In this document: one piece after another, positions 10,001 to 17,764 of the stretch
Layout: the number at the start of each line of letters is the position of its first letter
Position numbering within the stretch: the first letter of the stretch is position 1
Source of the DNA: Paenibacillus sp. FSL K6-1330
GTDB lineage: Bacteria > Bacillota > Bacilli > Paenibacillales > Paenibacillaceae
Direction of reading: 5' to 3'
Length of the DNA: 64,000 bases
Assembly (NCBI RefSeq): GCF_037976825.1
Contig: NZ_CP150269.1
Location: 3,733,501-3,797,500 of the forward strand
Made by a program: the position numbers and the translations under genes
The notes under the pieces: generated by a model
Told to the model about the DNA's origin: nothing
What the model saw: only the letters and a program-made list of their open reading frames with translations
Databases searched by the model: none

Positions 10001-11330
10001 AACCGACATCGCCCACATCATCGTTCAGGTGAATCTGGAACCGGTTCATCTTATAGTAGGACATCAGCTTGACATAGTCCTGCAAAAACTCGATCGTATA
10101 AAACTTGCGGCCCACATCGAGCATAAAGCCCCGATCTGGGTATTTCGGATAATCGCGCGATTGCCCCTTAGGCATCGCCTTATGATCGGCAGCGTGGCCG
10201 AGCAGTTGCAAGATCGTTCTCGTGCCGAACATGACTCCCGTCTGCTCGGACGCAGCAACAGAAGCATACTCGCCGATATTCAGCTCATATCCCTCTTTCC
10301 CCAATCCCGCTTGCGCGGCATCCAGCATCAAATAGATATCTCCCTCTTGAGGAGAACCAACCTCAACTGTCAGTGACAACTTCGTTAAATCCAATAAGTC
10401 CTGCTGCAAAATGTCAGCCGTCCCCCGCAGAGCCGCTTCATCATCTGCGCGAATGACGATTTTGGATTTGTCCGACAAGCGGAACTCGCCGGTTGCGCCC
10501 AGCCACTCACGCAAAGAAGGAATAACACGCGGCTCCGGGTTCCGATCGCTCGTCTGCTCGTAGAGGCCGGGTACGGTGACTAGCGCATTATCCGTTAAGA
10601 GATATGTCGGATCGCTGTCGCTCTGGATTTGCAGCAGCAGCTGAACCTGAGTATCGACAAGCGGCGCATGAATATTGCCCTGCACGTCGATCACCGGCAA
10701 GCTGTCCGTGTTCACTAGCGTCAGCGTATAACCTTCCGGTACAGCGGGCAGATTCAGCAGGGTATCCCCTTCGGAGACGACCATGCTGTTTTTTACCGCG
10801 TCCATTATTGGCTGCAGTTGCGTTCTGCCTTTGTATACCTCGAATTCCCAGAAGGAGTATCCGTAATAAACGCCCTCAATAGGACGTCGCGTCTTCCCTT
10901 GAAACTTGACGTATTGCGCCACTGTCGACTCGAAATCGATCGTATCTTCACCCGGCCCGGACGCGACGAGCACGCGGTTGTCCGCGAATACGTTCCGCCA
11001 GGATACCGCATCGTCGGATACGAGAATTTGATATTGCTCCGCCGGAGTCTGCCAGTTGATGATTACTCTTCCGATTTCTACAGGCTCGCCCAGATCAACG
11101 TAAAACCACTGATCGTCCGTTCTTTCCGAAGACCAGCGGCTTGCATTTTCGGTGCCCCCATCGACCGCTTTCTCAGGTCCGAAAAAATCCACTTCGTTCG
11201 ACGACGAATAAGCCGTCTTCCCTAGAGCCATATTCCCTGTTGCGGCATTGGACATCTCCGAAGGGGTGGTCACCATTATGAAAGCGCTAACAAAAATAAC
11301 TAAAAAAATAACCCTCTGCCGTAAACCCAC
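7020..11330 (-). CDS. SLH-anchored GH20 beta-N-acetylhexosaminidase
   Basis: Secreted enzyme of 1436 residues that should cleave terminal N-acetyl-hexosamine or lacto-N-biose-type residues from glycans at the cell surface. Domains: signal peptide ending NAA; F5/8 type C domain; GH20 N-terminal alpha/beta domain; GH20 barrel (about residues 390-715) with the catalytic Asp-Glu in HIGTDEYFG and the barrel motif PEIDTPGHSGA; a LamG-like domain (about 740-915); a second F5/8 type C domain; a FIVAR-like helical piece; an atrophied bacterial Ig domain; a Pro/Gly-rich linker; three SLH repeats at the C-terminus. GTG 11330 is chosen because GGGAGGG lies 6 bases upstream and the signal peptide then starts correctly. 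First gene of the operon with the DUF4855 gene. Confidence 0.9.
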   Translation of the reverse strand: MGLRQRVIFLVIFVSAFIMVTTPSEMSNAATGNMALGKTAYSSSNEVDFFGPEKAVDGGTENASRWSSERTDDQWFYVDLGEPVEIGRVIINWQTPAEQYQILVSDDAVSWRNVFADNRVLVASGPGEDTIDFESTVAQYVKFQGKTRRPIEGVYYGYSFWEFEVYKGRTQLQPIMDAVKNSMVVSEGDTLLNLPAVPEGYTLTLVNTDSLPVIDVQGNIHAPLVDTQVQLLLQIQSDSDPTYLLTDNALVTVPGLYEQTSDRNPEPRVIPSLREWLGATGEFRLSDKSKIVIRADDEAALRGTADILQQDLLDLTKLSLTVEVGSPQEGDIYLMLDAAQAGLGKEGYELNIGEYASVAASEQTGVMFGTRTILQLLGHAADHKAMPKGQSRDYPKYPDRGFMLDVGRKFYTIEFLQDYVKLMSYYKMNRFQIHLNDDVGDVGYFRLESEKFPGVTSKDGYYTKQQFRDLQLLGMEYGVNVVPEIDTPGHSGAFIAYDSQLGSNNQLDINRPETLDFIKALFDEYLDGSNPTFVGPDVHIGTDEYFGDDKEAYRRYVDMLLNHINSKGKRARLWGSLSAYDGTTPVINNATMDIWYEPYGSAQQAVELGYDIINTNTNLLYIVPQLYRSYLNYDFIYNEWEPNDWLETKLPYAHPQVKGGMFALWNDVSVEKGVSMADSHQRILPSMQVLAEKLWRGNRIDRNFASFQADAARFVDPPGVHQSHKLQIDNERHLVLDYTFDEGFADRSGNGFDGNAVNAGTENGVFGQAVRLNGGASYVETPLRTLGFGWTMSMWIKPDADNPQGVVLLESPDGQLKYNIGGSGKIAITKENYVSEFNYKLPTDRWTHVIMIGDDTGTSIFINGSEYTATLKDGSKLETFVLPVAKIGSETNAFKGLIDELIVRNTYLDLHGNLALHKQAESSQPESSSYTADKAVDGRGDTRWSSDWVDDTWFMVDLGEVKNIDAVSILWQTAYGSKYRILVSEDKENWMNVVKDNNGEINGKPGRVVTTFQSTPARYVKFEGVSRATMFGYSFEEFEVYGEEYKLGNLRPIIDLLTAIEADKLVEDNYSPEGWAQLQQAIGQATAAIQTAQLSRPEAEQAYAGLSVARDRLTIEDVMGLIELNVNGSIASNLYLPQKGQLGTRIVWSSSKPDYLNANGQLLKRPSSGSGDMEVVLTATISKGAASAEKTFKIKIKALPGSGGGGWVPTPVTPDPEEGRNGGSNPGGEDPGNGNENGSGNGGESGGSTTVRLNDIASHWAEASIKRAVELGFVAGYTDKTFKPNKTVSRDEFVVMLVKALKLQGANSSLDFADAGSIQTWAKPYIAQALASGLISGYADGTFRPKVSISRAELAAMIVRGLGLKTAEGHELSYTDADQIPAWAKPYVAAAQEAGVMNGRGDNRFAPAASATRAEAVTVILNMLDALAELKEQEQN

Positions 11331-11780
11331 GAATATCCCTCCCATTGTAATTTGAATTACCACAAGCAACCCGCATGACCTTCCATGCTATTTGCTGCGG
11401 CAACTTCATTATAAGTAGAGGGCAATGAAGCATCGATATACATGTGTTTACATTCCATATACAAATGTGGACATTTGGCCTTCTACGGTGAATCAAGGCT
11501 AAGCATGCCAGCATTTCGATCATATCTGGTGTCACTATCAAGGCGCTTTCCACTAAACTCGGACACAGTACTATTCGAGTCTCGTTAGATAGAAGTGGCT
11601 TTTCTTCATGTTATGGAATATCGAATCCTTCTATTGGTTCCGTCAGTTTGAAATATTCCTTTATATAATTCGGGTTTAAGACGCATAAAGAAACGCATTA
11701 GAGCAGCTTGTTCGATTCAATAATTCGCCTTCAAACTTCTGACCGCCTTTCAGCGGAGTAATCGGAGCAGAACAAATTGA

Positions 11781-11812
11781 ACCGCCCTGCCTTCGACAGA
11801 GGACAGGGCGGT
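11781..11812. terminator. Strong hairpin in the gap upstream of the GH20 gene
   Basis: ACCGCCCTG and CAGGGCGGT pair around a 13-base loop, followed on the + strand by TGCTTTGCTTT. The 11331-12037 gap shows no convincing gene; it must hold the promoter of the SLH operon near its left end, which I could not fix. Confidence 0.6.
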
Positions 11813-12037
11813 TGCTTTGCTTTAAGGAAACATAAAGGTCTGAACGGAGCATGCTCGCTTCCGAAAAAGTCGCAACGCCGCCAAAAAATATCTTAGTGTG
11901 ACCAAATGTGTGGCCACGACTAAAAAAATCAAATTTTCAAGAAGTGAGGACACAAGCCTAAAATGTTACGAACGCAAAAACCGAAACGTACAGAGAGAAA
12001 CAAAAAAACCTTTTTACGTAAGGGTTTATCGGCATTT

Positions 12038-12087
12038 TGGTGGAGCGTAGGGGGATCGAACCCCTGACCTCATCGCTGCCAGCGATA
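12038..12087 (-). pseudogene. 3' half of tRNA-Ala(GGC), likely attachment-site scar
   Basis: Read leftward the segment gives a complete anticodon arm (loop CTGGCAG, anticodon GGC, stem ATCG/CGAT), variable loop GAGGTC or AGGTC, T arm AGGGG-TTCGATC-CCCCT, acceptor strand ACGCTCC and A-CCA, ending at 12038. This matches the 3' half of Bacillales tRNA-Ala(GGC). The sequence that should hold the D arm and 5' acceptor strand (upstream of 12087) is unrelated. A 3' half alone is what tyrosine-recombinase elements leave at the far end of an insertion in a tRNA gene. Confidence 0.75.
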
Positions 12088-12137
12088 GAACTGCTTTCCG
12101 ATGAGATCCGATTAAAACTGCTGAAGCCTTTCCCTGT

Positions 12138-12257
12138 CTAGGTTTTCACAGTTATCTTAAAGGTCTTATCAGATGCAACGACATAATAAGTCGGATTAGA
12201 ATTGTGTCTCATGGCATATAGACAGCTTGATATCACTTCAAATAGTTTTTTCTCCAA
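12138..12257 (-). pseudogene. Short open remnant of unknown gene
   Basis: Leftward frame of about 39 codons without a start, containing LFEVISSCLYAMRHNSNP and ending FKITVKT then stop. It has protein-like composition but no family that I recognise, and lies just beyond the helicase remnant, as if it were the next gene of the same lost operon. Confidence 0.2.
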
Positions 12258-12259
12258 AA

Positions 12260-12480
12260 TCAATTAACGGATTGTAAAGTCAGATGCGACAACTCCTCTG
12301 AAAGGGATTCGTATGCCTTTTCAACTTTTACGATCCTCTAACCATGTCTTGCTGCGACCAAAATGGTTTCATCCGAAACATTTTCTTTATGCATCGCTAC
12401 ACCTGCGAAATAGCGCGGTCTGCTTAACGCCACATAAGCCAGATTTAATGTATCTTTCACAAGCGATTCTTCAATCAATT
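12260..12480 (-). pseudogene. C-terminal remnant of a UvrD-family helicase
   Basis: The frame contains NLAYVALSRPRYFAGVAM, which fits superfamily-1 helicase motif VI (YVALSRP) and the strand after it. An in-frame TAG at about 12332-12334 follows ...AARHG; reading through it gives RIVKVEKAYE and a natural-looking end at TGA 12260-12262, so the TAG looks like a decayed Trp codon. All upstream helicase motifs are missing: the frame runs directly into the interspersed repeat beginning at 12497, which marks the truncation point. Confidence 0.5.
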
Positions 12481-12496
12481 CAGATTGGTGAGTAAT

Positions 12497-12599
12497 CCTG
12501 CCCGTTACCTTAATGAAATTGCATGGAAACATAGTTAGACGCTTATCTAATCGGTAATCGGCTCGACTTTCAATGGGACTTTGTTCTTGTCCCCCGACA
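12497..12599 (+). repeat. Interspersed repeat family 1, internally deleted copy A
   Basis: Starts CCTGCCCGTTAC-CTTAATGAAATTGC and ends TTGTTCTTGTCCCCCGACA, the two ends of the family consensus. The central GGTACAAGTTCTTGTCC palindrome and the GCCGCT hairpin are absent. It sits at the broken end of the helicase relic. Confidence 0.75.
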
Positions 12600-12618
12600 A
12601 TATATAACTGATTGAAAC

Positions 12619-12648
12619 AAGGCTGCCGTTTTGCGAACGGCAGTCTTG
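12619..12648. terminator. Hairpin terminator after the kinase-like gene
   Basis: CAAGGCTGCCGTT pairs with AACGGCAGTCTTG around TTGCG, 66 bases past the stop of the kinase-like gene. Confidence 0.6.
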
Positions 12649-12713
12649 TGTGTTGTTCATGTGGATTGGATCGGATCTAGATGACAATGTTTCTGGAGTG
12701 TGTGATCCGTAGT

Positions 12714-13586
12714 TTAATTTTTAACTGAATCCCAAGCATTTTTAAAATCATAAATAGTTTGATATCGTTGTTCTCTATCTTTCCTAACTGCTCGTAAAGC
12801 GACTTCGTAAAGTGATCTGTTTGCTTCCCATTTTGAAAATGAATGATCCATTTCGCCACCAAGTAATCCAAAAGCGATAGCTCCCATCGTGAAAACATTC
12901 GTTCTTGCATCAATAGGCGCACCTAATATAAACTCTTCAGGAGATTTCGAACGTCTTGCTCCCCAAAAGCTCTCTCCCATGTCATTTACAGAAGGTGCCA
13001 ACCTGTAGAAGTCGATGTCACAGATCCTGGTTAAATCCTTTGAAAAATCATACAGAATACTACCATCATAGAAGTCAACCGCAATGTAGCCTTTGGACTC
13101 CACATATTTATGGAACTCATATATAGTATCAAGTGACTGCAACCTTTTCTCTATGGATAACTGTTTGAACCTGTAGAAAGGCGATTCAGGATGACTATGT
13201 TTTGGTTGAACGGCAAACAACCAATGTGAATGCAGGCATTCGCCATTAAACCATTCAAATATAGCAGCATACCCGTCTTTCGTTTCAAAATGATCAATAA
13301 GACTAATGAGATTTGGATGTCCTAAGGTCTTGTACAACGGAACGGCAACCTTTAACCTAGATATTGCATCTCTAGGGTTTCCGGAAAACTCCATTGGTCT
13401 ACAACCCGCGTATTTAACAAATAGCTTTTTATCGTTCTTTTCGATTCCGAAACTGATGTTACCAGAATCTTGCTGATCAAACACACAAAAAACGGTACCA
13501 ATAGATTGAAGCCATGTGAAATCGTGCTGATCCTGAAGTTCAAAAGATACATTGTCGATCTTGAACTTAATCGGCTGTTGATTCAT
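12714..13586 (-). CDS. Divergent protein-kinase-like protein
   Basis: 290 residues with a kinase-like order of motifs: a Lys in FVKYAG (beta-3 position, about residue 53), a catalytic-loop equivalent AVDFYDGSILYD (in place of HRDxKxxN), CDIDFYR in the DFG position (Asp kept, Gly replaced by Tyr), SPEE in the APE position, DARTNVFTMG in the D-x-W-S-x-G position, and RKDREQRY near the end. Cytoplasmic, with no membrane segment. The changed loops mean that it could be a weak or atypical kinase or a pseudokinase. ATG 13586 follows GAGGGG. It stands alone between terminators and is not obviously part of the sugar locus. Confidence 0.7.
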   Translation of the reverse strand: MNQQPIKFKIDNVSFELQDQHDFTWLQSIGTVFCVFDQQDSGNISFGIEKNDKKLFVKYAGCRPMEFSGNPRDAISRLKVAVPLYKTLGHPNLISLIDHFETKDGYAAIFEWFNGECLHSHWLFAVQPKHSHPESPFYRFKQLSIEKRLQSLDTIYEFHKYVESKGYIAVDFYDGSILYDFSKDLTRICDIDFYRLAPSVNDMGESFWGARRSKSPEEFILGAPIDARTNVFTMGAIAFGLLGGEMDHSFSKWEANRSLYEVALRAVRKDREQRYQTIYDFKNAWDSVKN

Positions 13587-13870
13587 ATAATCGTCCCCTC
13601 AACTTGGGGATTCACGTAGTTTCCAGGGCTATTTATACGTTATCCCCTGATTTTTATTTGCCCTATTATCGATTAAATGTCTTCCCATAAGACATCACTC
13701 CTCTCATTTCTAAAAACACAAAGATCCAATAAATATGATTTACAAACCAAGGTTGTGTTCATTCATTTATAAACTTCTCAAATTCATTTCTTAACCAATG
13801 CTGATTTTGATATGCGAAACGATTACTGTACCTTTAGATCATGTTATCAAATGGATTATAGCAGCCTCCC

Positions 13871-14575
13871 TTACAGCTCGCTCTTCAACACACGCTTGCT
13901 TTCTTCGGGAATCATGAATGTTTCTGCGTATTCTTTACGGGCTTCAATCCCCCGGACACGGGCAAGATGCTTGTAATATTCAAGGTAAGGGAACGACTTG
14001 CTGCCCGTTACGAACCAGTGCTGTGATACAGCCTTCATCCACAGATCGAACGCTTCTTGAGAGAAATCGACATATACATAAGGCTTGTAGTCAACGGCAT
14101 CCTCCCAATTCTCCGCATAATACAGCGTGGAGGCGAAGAAGGCTGGCAGCTCACGCTCGAAGGAAGGCAGACCTGCATAGAAACGGGCATCGTTCACAAT
14201 GCGGTGTGTCGTCATATGGTCTTTGTGCATGCTGTTTGTCCAGTGTGTAATAATCACGTTCGGCCGTACTCTGCGGATCACATCACACACAGCCCAGCGG
14301 TTATCGTCATCATCCTTCAGCTCACCATCCGGCGTATCCAACACAATGGCTTCCCCGTTCAGCATGTCTGCAAAAGCCTTGGCTTCCCTTACCTTCTGCT
14401 CCCGGTATTCTGCCATATCCTGCCCGGCAGGGACACCGCGCTCACCAGCCGTCAGGGCAAGCGTTACGATATGATCTCCCTTTAAGGAATGGTGGGCTAG
14501 CACACCTCCTGCTGTTAGCTCCGCATCGCCGACATGCCCGCCAATGGCGAGAATCGTTAATTTCTGATCGCTCAT
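13871..14575 (-). CDS. PIG-L/LmbE-family deacetylase
   Basis: 234 residues. These zinc enzymes remove N-acetyl groups from GlcNAc-type sugars (GlcNAc-PI, BshB-type thiol precursors, chito-oligosaccharides). The first zinc motif is GGHVGDAE, a variant of AHPDDAE that keeps His and the second Asp; the second is the H-x3-H of MHKDHMTTH. The start overlaps the stop of the GNAT gene by four bases (ATGA), so the two are translationally coupled. Last gene of the leftward MurQ/ABC locus, which fits a role in processing an imported N-acetylated sugar. The exact substrate is unknown. Confidence 0.85.
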   Translation of the reverse strand: MSDQKLTILAIGGHVGDAELTAGGVLAHHSLKGDHIVTLALTAGERGVPAGQDMAEYREQKVREAKAFADMLNGEAIVLDTPDGELKDDDDNRWAVCDVIRRVRPNVIITHWTNSMHKDHMTTHRIVNDARFYAGLPSFERELPAFFASTLYYAENWEDAVDYKPYVYVDFSQEAFDLWMKAVSQHWFVTGSKSFPYLEYYKHLARVRGIEARKEYAETFMIPEESKRVLKSEL

Positions 14576-15543
14576 AGTGATAACTCCTTTCGCATAACTG
14601 CAAAGTATTTGACAGTTCTGAACCCAGCCTTCTCATAGATCCGAAGGGCCGGGTTGTCCTTGCCTGTATATAGTGACATATAGTCCGTGCCAATGTTCTT
14701 GAACGCCTCACAAAGCTTGAAGAATAATACACTGCCAAGACCATGACCTTCATGGTCCGGGTGTACGCCGATCCCTGCAAAATATCCTCTTCCGTTGTCC
14801 TGACGAATAACGGGTCCGGCGAATCCTGCTGCCTTGTCGTCTCTGACGGCGATCACAACCGGAGTTCCCTGCTCCGTTGAAGCCGTAATCTCCTTTTGCC
14901 ACAGCGGATTGTCGAAGCCTTGAAGCATTTCGGCTACACCGTGATGCTTTGCTGCGTCAAACAGCTCCACGGCATACCCCTCTGAAGCGGCCTTCTGTTC
15001 TTTCGCTATCATCTCATCAAGGTAGGTGAACGCGGACAGATCCAAATACATCGCACATTCGGTAGCCCGTTCTATGTAACCCTGCGCTGCCAGGAACGAA
15101 TGAAGTCTACTGCCGATCGGAACGCCCGGTGCATTGTTATGTTCATGCTTCGGCGTATCCGGAATATACCAGGGCAGCATCATCGGATTGAAAAAAAGCA
15201 CCTCGGATTGCTTCTTTCCCAGTGTCCTGAACCGGTTCTCAATTGCTTTAAGCAGCTCTGAGTAAATCTCGTCACTCTGCAGCTCCTCAGCTATCACAAT
15301 ACAAGTCAGATAACCTGCAACCTGCCCCAGCGGAAGATCATCCCCCGTGCATCCGCAGGTAAAGCCCTTCACCTGGCCGTCATCCATCCAGAGGAAGGTA
15401 TTCTCTGGATCAAAATAAGGGCTCGATAGAAATATACGGTCCAGGCTTTCAGGTGTAAGCTCCTTATAGCCATCCTTCACCGCTTCCGTATTCCAAAATT
15501 CGATAACGGCTTCTGTATAACGATGATCCCAAGTCGTTAGCAT
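14572..15543 (-). CDS. Two-domain GNAT N-acetyltransferase
   Basis: 323 residues with two GNAT folds; the C-terminal one has a good acetyl-CoA loop (GIGVHPDHEGHGLGSVLF). The N-terminal one is degenerate. I chose ATG 15543 because GGAGGTG lies 9 bases upstream; a longer frame to 15594 has no such site. Coupled by ATGA to the PIG-L deacetylase: an acetylase and a deacetylase made from one message, probably acting on the same amino-sugar or a peptide-linked amine. Substrate not determinable. Confidence 0.8.
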   Translation of the reverse strand: MLTTWDHRYTEAVIEFWNTEAVKDGYKELTPESLDRIFLSSPYFDPENTFLWMDDGQVKGFTCGCTGDDLPLGQVAGYLTCIVIAEELQSDEIYSELLKAIENRFRTLGKKQSEVLFFNPMMLPWYIPDTPKHEHNNAPGVPIGSRLHSFLAAQGYIERATECAMYLDLSAFTYLDEMIAKEQKAASEGYAVELFDAAKHHGVAEMLQGFDNPLWQKEITASTEQGTPVVIAVRDDKAAGFAGPVIRQDNGRGYFAGIGVHPDHEGHGLGSVLFFKLCEAFKNIGTDYMSLYTGKDNPALRIYEKAGFRTVKYFAVMRKELSL

Positions 15544-15600
15544 ATGGCGCGACACCTCCATGCTCAAACAAGAATTTTGATTCATTATAGGCAAGCCGGG

Positions 15601-15744
15601 TTATCGCTTCTCCTGCTTCCCGGCAGTTCTCAATGCTGTGTTACCGACAGGCTTGAATTCCTCTATATGGTATTTTGCAGACAATCCAGCAGGAAAGTCA
15701 CCGCAAGCAAAATACGGATATAAGAAGAACCGCTGATGCCGCAT
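15601..15744 (-). pseudogene. Probable 3' remnant of an unidentified gene
   Basis: A leftward 47-codon frame (LYPYFACGDFPAGLSAKYHIEEF..., ending GKQEKR) has protein-like composition and codon use like its neighbours, but no ribosome binding site at its ATG and a stop just upstream. It fills most of the 340-base gap between the permease and GNAT genes, suggesting that one gene of the operon was lost there. Family not recognised. Confidence 0.3.
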
Positions 15745-15886
15745 GAATCAGGACGGCGGAGTCAAACCTTGCCTTTATGCTGGAGCACATGAAGAAGATA
15801 GGCGTTATGTCCCGCGAGGTCTGCAGTCTTGGCTCTTTCCTCATATTCATCGTTCTGTTGCCGGCATTCGGTTCATTCGCTACTTC

Positions 15887-16747
15887 TTAGCCTTTTACAG
15901 CCCCAACGGTAACCCCCTCCAGGAAGTACTTCTGCAGGCTGAAAAATAGAATGAACATCGGAATGGCGGATATCGTTGCTCCGGCCATCATCGGTGCGAA
16001 ATAGGTTGTGTTGGCGAACCGGAAGTTTTTAAGCCCTACCTGTATGGTCTGCATATCCATCGTATTCGTTACGAGGAAAGGCCAGAAGAAGGTATTCCAG
16101 CTGTCCATGAAGGTAAGGATTGCCATGACGGCAAGAACGGTTTTGGATAGCGGCAGTATGATTTTGAAATAAATCTGAAACTGGTTGCATCCCTCAATCT
16201 TGGCACACTCGAGGACTTCTGAAGGAATGCTTGACATAAACTGCTTCGCCAAAAAGATGTTGTACACCGTAACTAATCCGGGAACAATCATCGCCTCGTA
16301 GGTGTTCTGAATCTGGAATGTGTTAACGATCAGGATGTAAAGAGGCACCTGTGTCACCTGATATGGAATCATCATGGAAACGAGCAATACGGAGAACAGG
16401 ACCGTTCTGCCCTTGAATCTGATTTTGGAGAATGCGTATCCCGCCAGACTCGCAAAGAATACGTTAGACACCATAACTGCGGATGCCACAATCAGCGAGT
16501 TGAGAAGCCACTGTACGGAATGTTCACTATAATCGAAGAAGAATTTATAGGAATCCAGCGATATTTTGGTAGGAAACAGTGCATAGTTCATCGCCCCTGC
16601 TTCCACCGGATCTCCGAATGACGAAATAAACATGAAGTAAATCGGAAACAGTGTAGCCAGAGCGAAAATAACCAGAATAACCATAACTGCTATATTGCGT
16701 GTCTGTCTGCGAACAGGCTTGCCGTTGTGACTGTTGTATAAAGCCAT
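15887..16747 (-). CDS. Sugar ABC transporter permease, MalG type
   Basis: 286 residues with six hydrophobic segments and the CUT1-family EAA loop in the variant ECAKIEGCNQFQIYFKIILP, which contacts the ATPase. GGAGGG precedes ATG 16747. It follows the MalF-type gene with an 18-base gap. Together with 16766-17668 it forms the membrane channel for the lipoprotein encoded at 17765-19201. No ATPase gene is nearby; Bacillales often use a shared MsmX-type ATPase for such transporters. Confidence 0.92.
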   Translation of the reverse strand: MALYNSHNGKPVRRQTRNIAVMVILVIFALATLFPIYFMFISSFGDPVEAGAMNYALFPTKISLDSYKFFFDYSEHSVQWLLNSLIVASAVMVSNVFFASLAGYAFSKIRFKGRTVLFSVLLVSMMIPYQVTQVPLYILIVNTFQIQNTYEAMIVPGLVTVYNIFLAKQFMSSIPSEVLECAKIEGCNQFQIYFKIILPLSKTVLAVMAILTFMDSWNTFFWPFLVTNTMDMQTIQVGLKNFRFANTTYFAPMMAGATISAIPMFILFFSLQKYFLEGVTVGAVKG

Positions 16748-16765
16748 ATCGGTGCCCTCCTCTCC

Positions 16766-17668
16766 TTAATACTCCACTTCTTTGCCCATAAATTTGAATT
16801 GAATGAATGAGATTGTAGCAATGATCAAGGCCAGAACAAGCGATTGGGCAGCTGCTTCGCCGAATTCAAAATATTTAAAGGCGTTGTTGAAAATAAGCAG
16901 GCCGACCATCGTTGTTGCATTATCCGGACCTCCGCCTGTCATCAGGTAAGCGTTCTGGAATACCTGGAAGGATCCGATAACGCCTGTAACCAGGAGGAAT
17001 AGGGTCGTAGGCTTCAGACAAGGAATGACGATATACCACAGCTTTTTGAGAAAGCTTGCCCCATCCAGTTCAGCAGCTTCATAGTAGCTCTCGTCAATAC
17101 CGAGCAGGGCGGCGAGATAAATAATAATGCTCGTTCCGTGACTGGAAAGCCATGACATCAGAACGAGAGAGAACATCGCGGTGGAGCTGGAGCCGAGCCA
17201 GTTGTTGTTGCTGATCCCGAACAGGCCGAGTAACTGATTAAGAATACCGGAAGGCATCGGATCAAAAATCCACAGCCATACCACGGACAAGGCCACGCCG
17301 GACGCAACTGCAGGCAAATAGTAGATGGCTTTAAACACGCTCTGAGTTTTCTTGCGCAGCGGCAGAATCAGGATCGCTACGGCAAATGATATGAACAGGC
17401 CGACCGGTACGGTAAGCACCGTGTAAACCAGCGTGTTCTTAATGGATTTCCAGAACAGGCTGTCAGCAAATGTGGCAGCGTAATTCTCAAATCCGATAAA
17501 ATTGGAGCCTAGCGGTTTATACTTTTGAAAGCTGATGATAAACGCACTTACAACGGGGTAAGCGGTAAACATCGCAAAGACGATAAGTGCAACGGCGATA
17601 AAGGCGTAGCCATATCCGCTGTCACCTTTAATCCGGCGTCTTTTTACAGGTTTGGCGATTGGGGACAT
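16766..17668 (-). CDS. Sugar ABC transporter permease, MalF type
   Basis: 300 residues with six membrane segments and the EAA loop YYEAAELDGASFLKKLWYIV(IP), typical of CUT1 permeases. A basic N-terminus (KRRRIK) precedes the first helix, as expected for an inside N-terminus. AAAGGAG precedes ATG 17668. Same operon as the binding protein and the MalG-type permease. Confidence 0.92.
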   Translation of the reverse strand: MSPIAKPVKRRRIKGDSGYGYAFIAVALIVFAMFTAYPVVSAFIISFQKYKPLGSNFIGFENYAATFADSLFWKSIKNTLVYTVLTVPVGLFISFAVAILILPLRKKTQSVFKAIYYLPAVASGVALSVVWLWIFDPMPSGILNQLLGLFGISNNNWLGSSSTAMFSLVLMSWLSSHGTSIIIYLAALLGIDESYYEAAELDGASFLKKLWYIVIPCLKPTTLFLLVTGVIGSFQVFQNAYLMTGGGPDNATTMVGLLIFNNAFKYFEFGEAAAQSLVLALIIATISFIQFKFMGKEVEY

Positions 17669-17764
17669 TATGCAAAGCTCCTTTCACTGTGCGGTTCAAC
17701 AACCTGCATGTAAGAACCAAGGCAGCCGCATGCCACAGCATACGGCCACCAAGGGTGCAAAGAA

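Noticed and set aside
8559..10376. Long + strand frames opposite the GH20 gene
   Set aside because: Antisense shadows with the same codon-phase bias; the leftward protein has full domain support.
12038..12087. Functional tRNA gene
   Set aside because: The D arm and 5' acceptor strand are missing; only the 3' half can fold.
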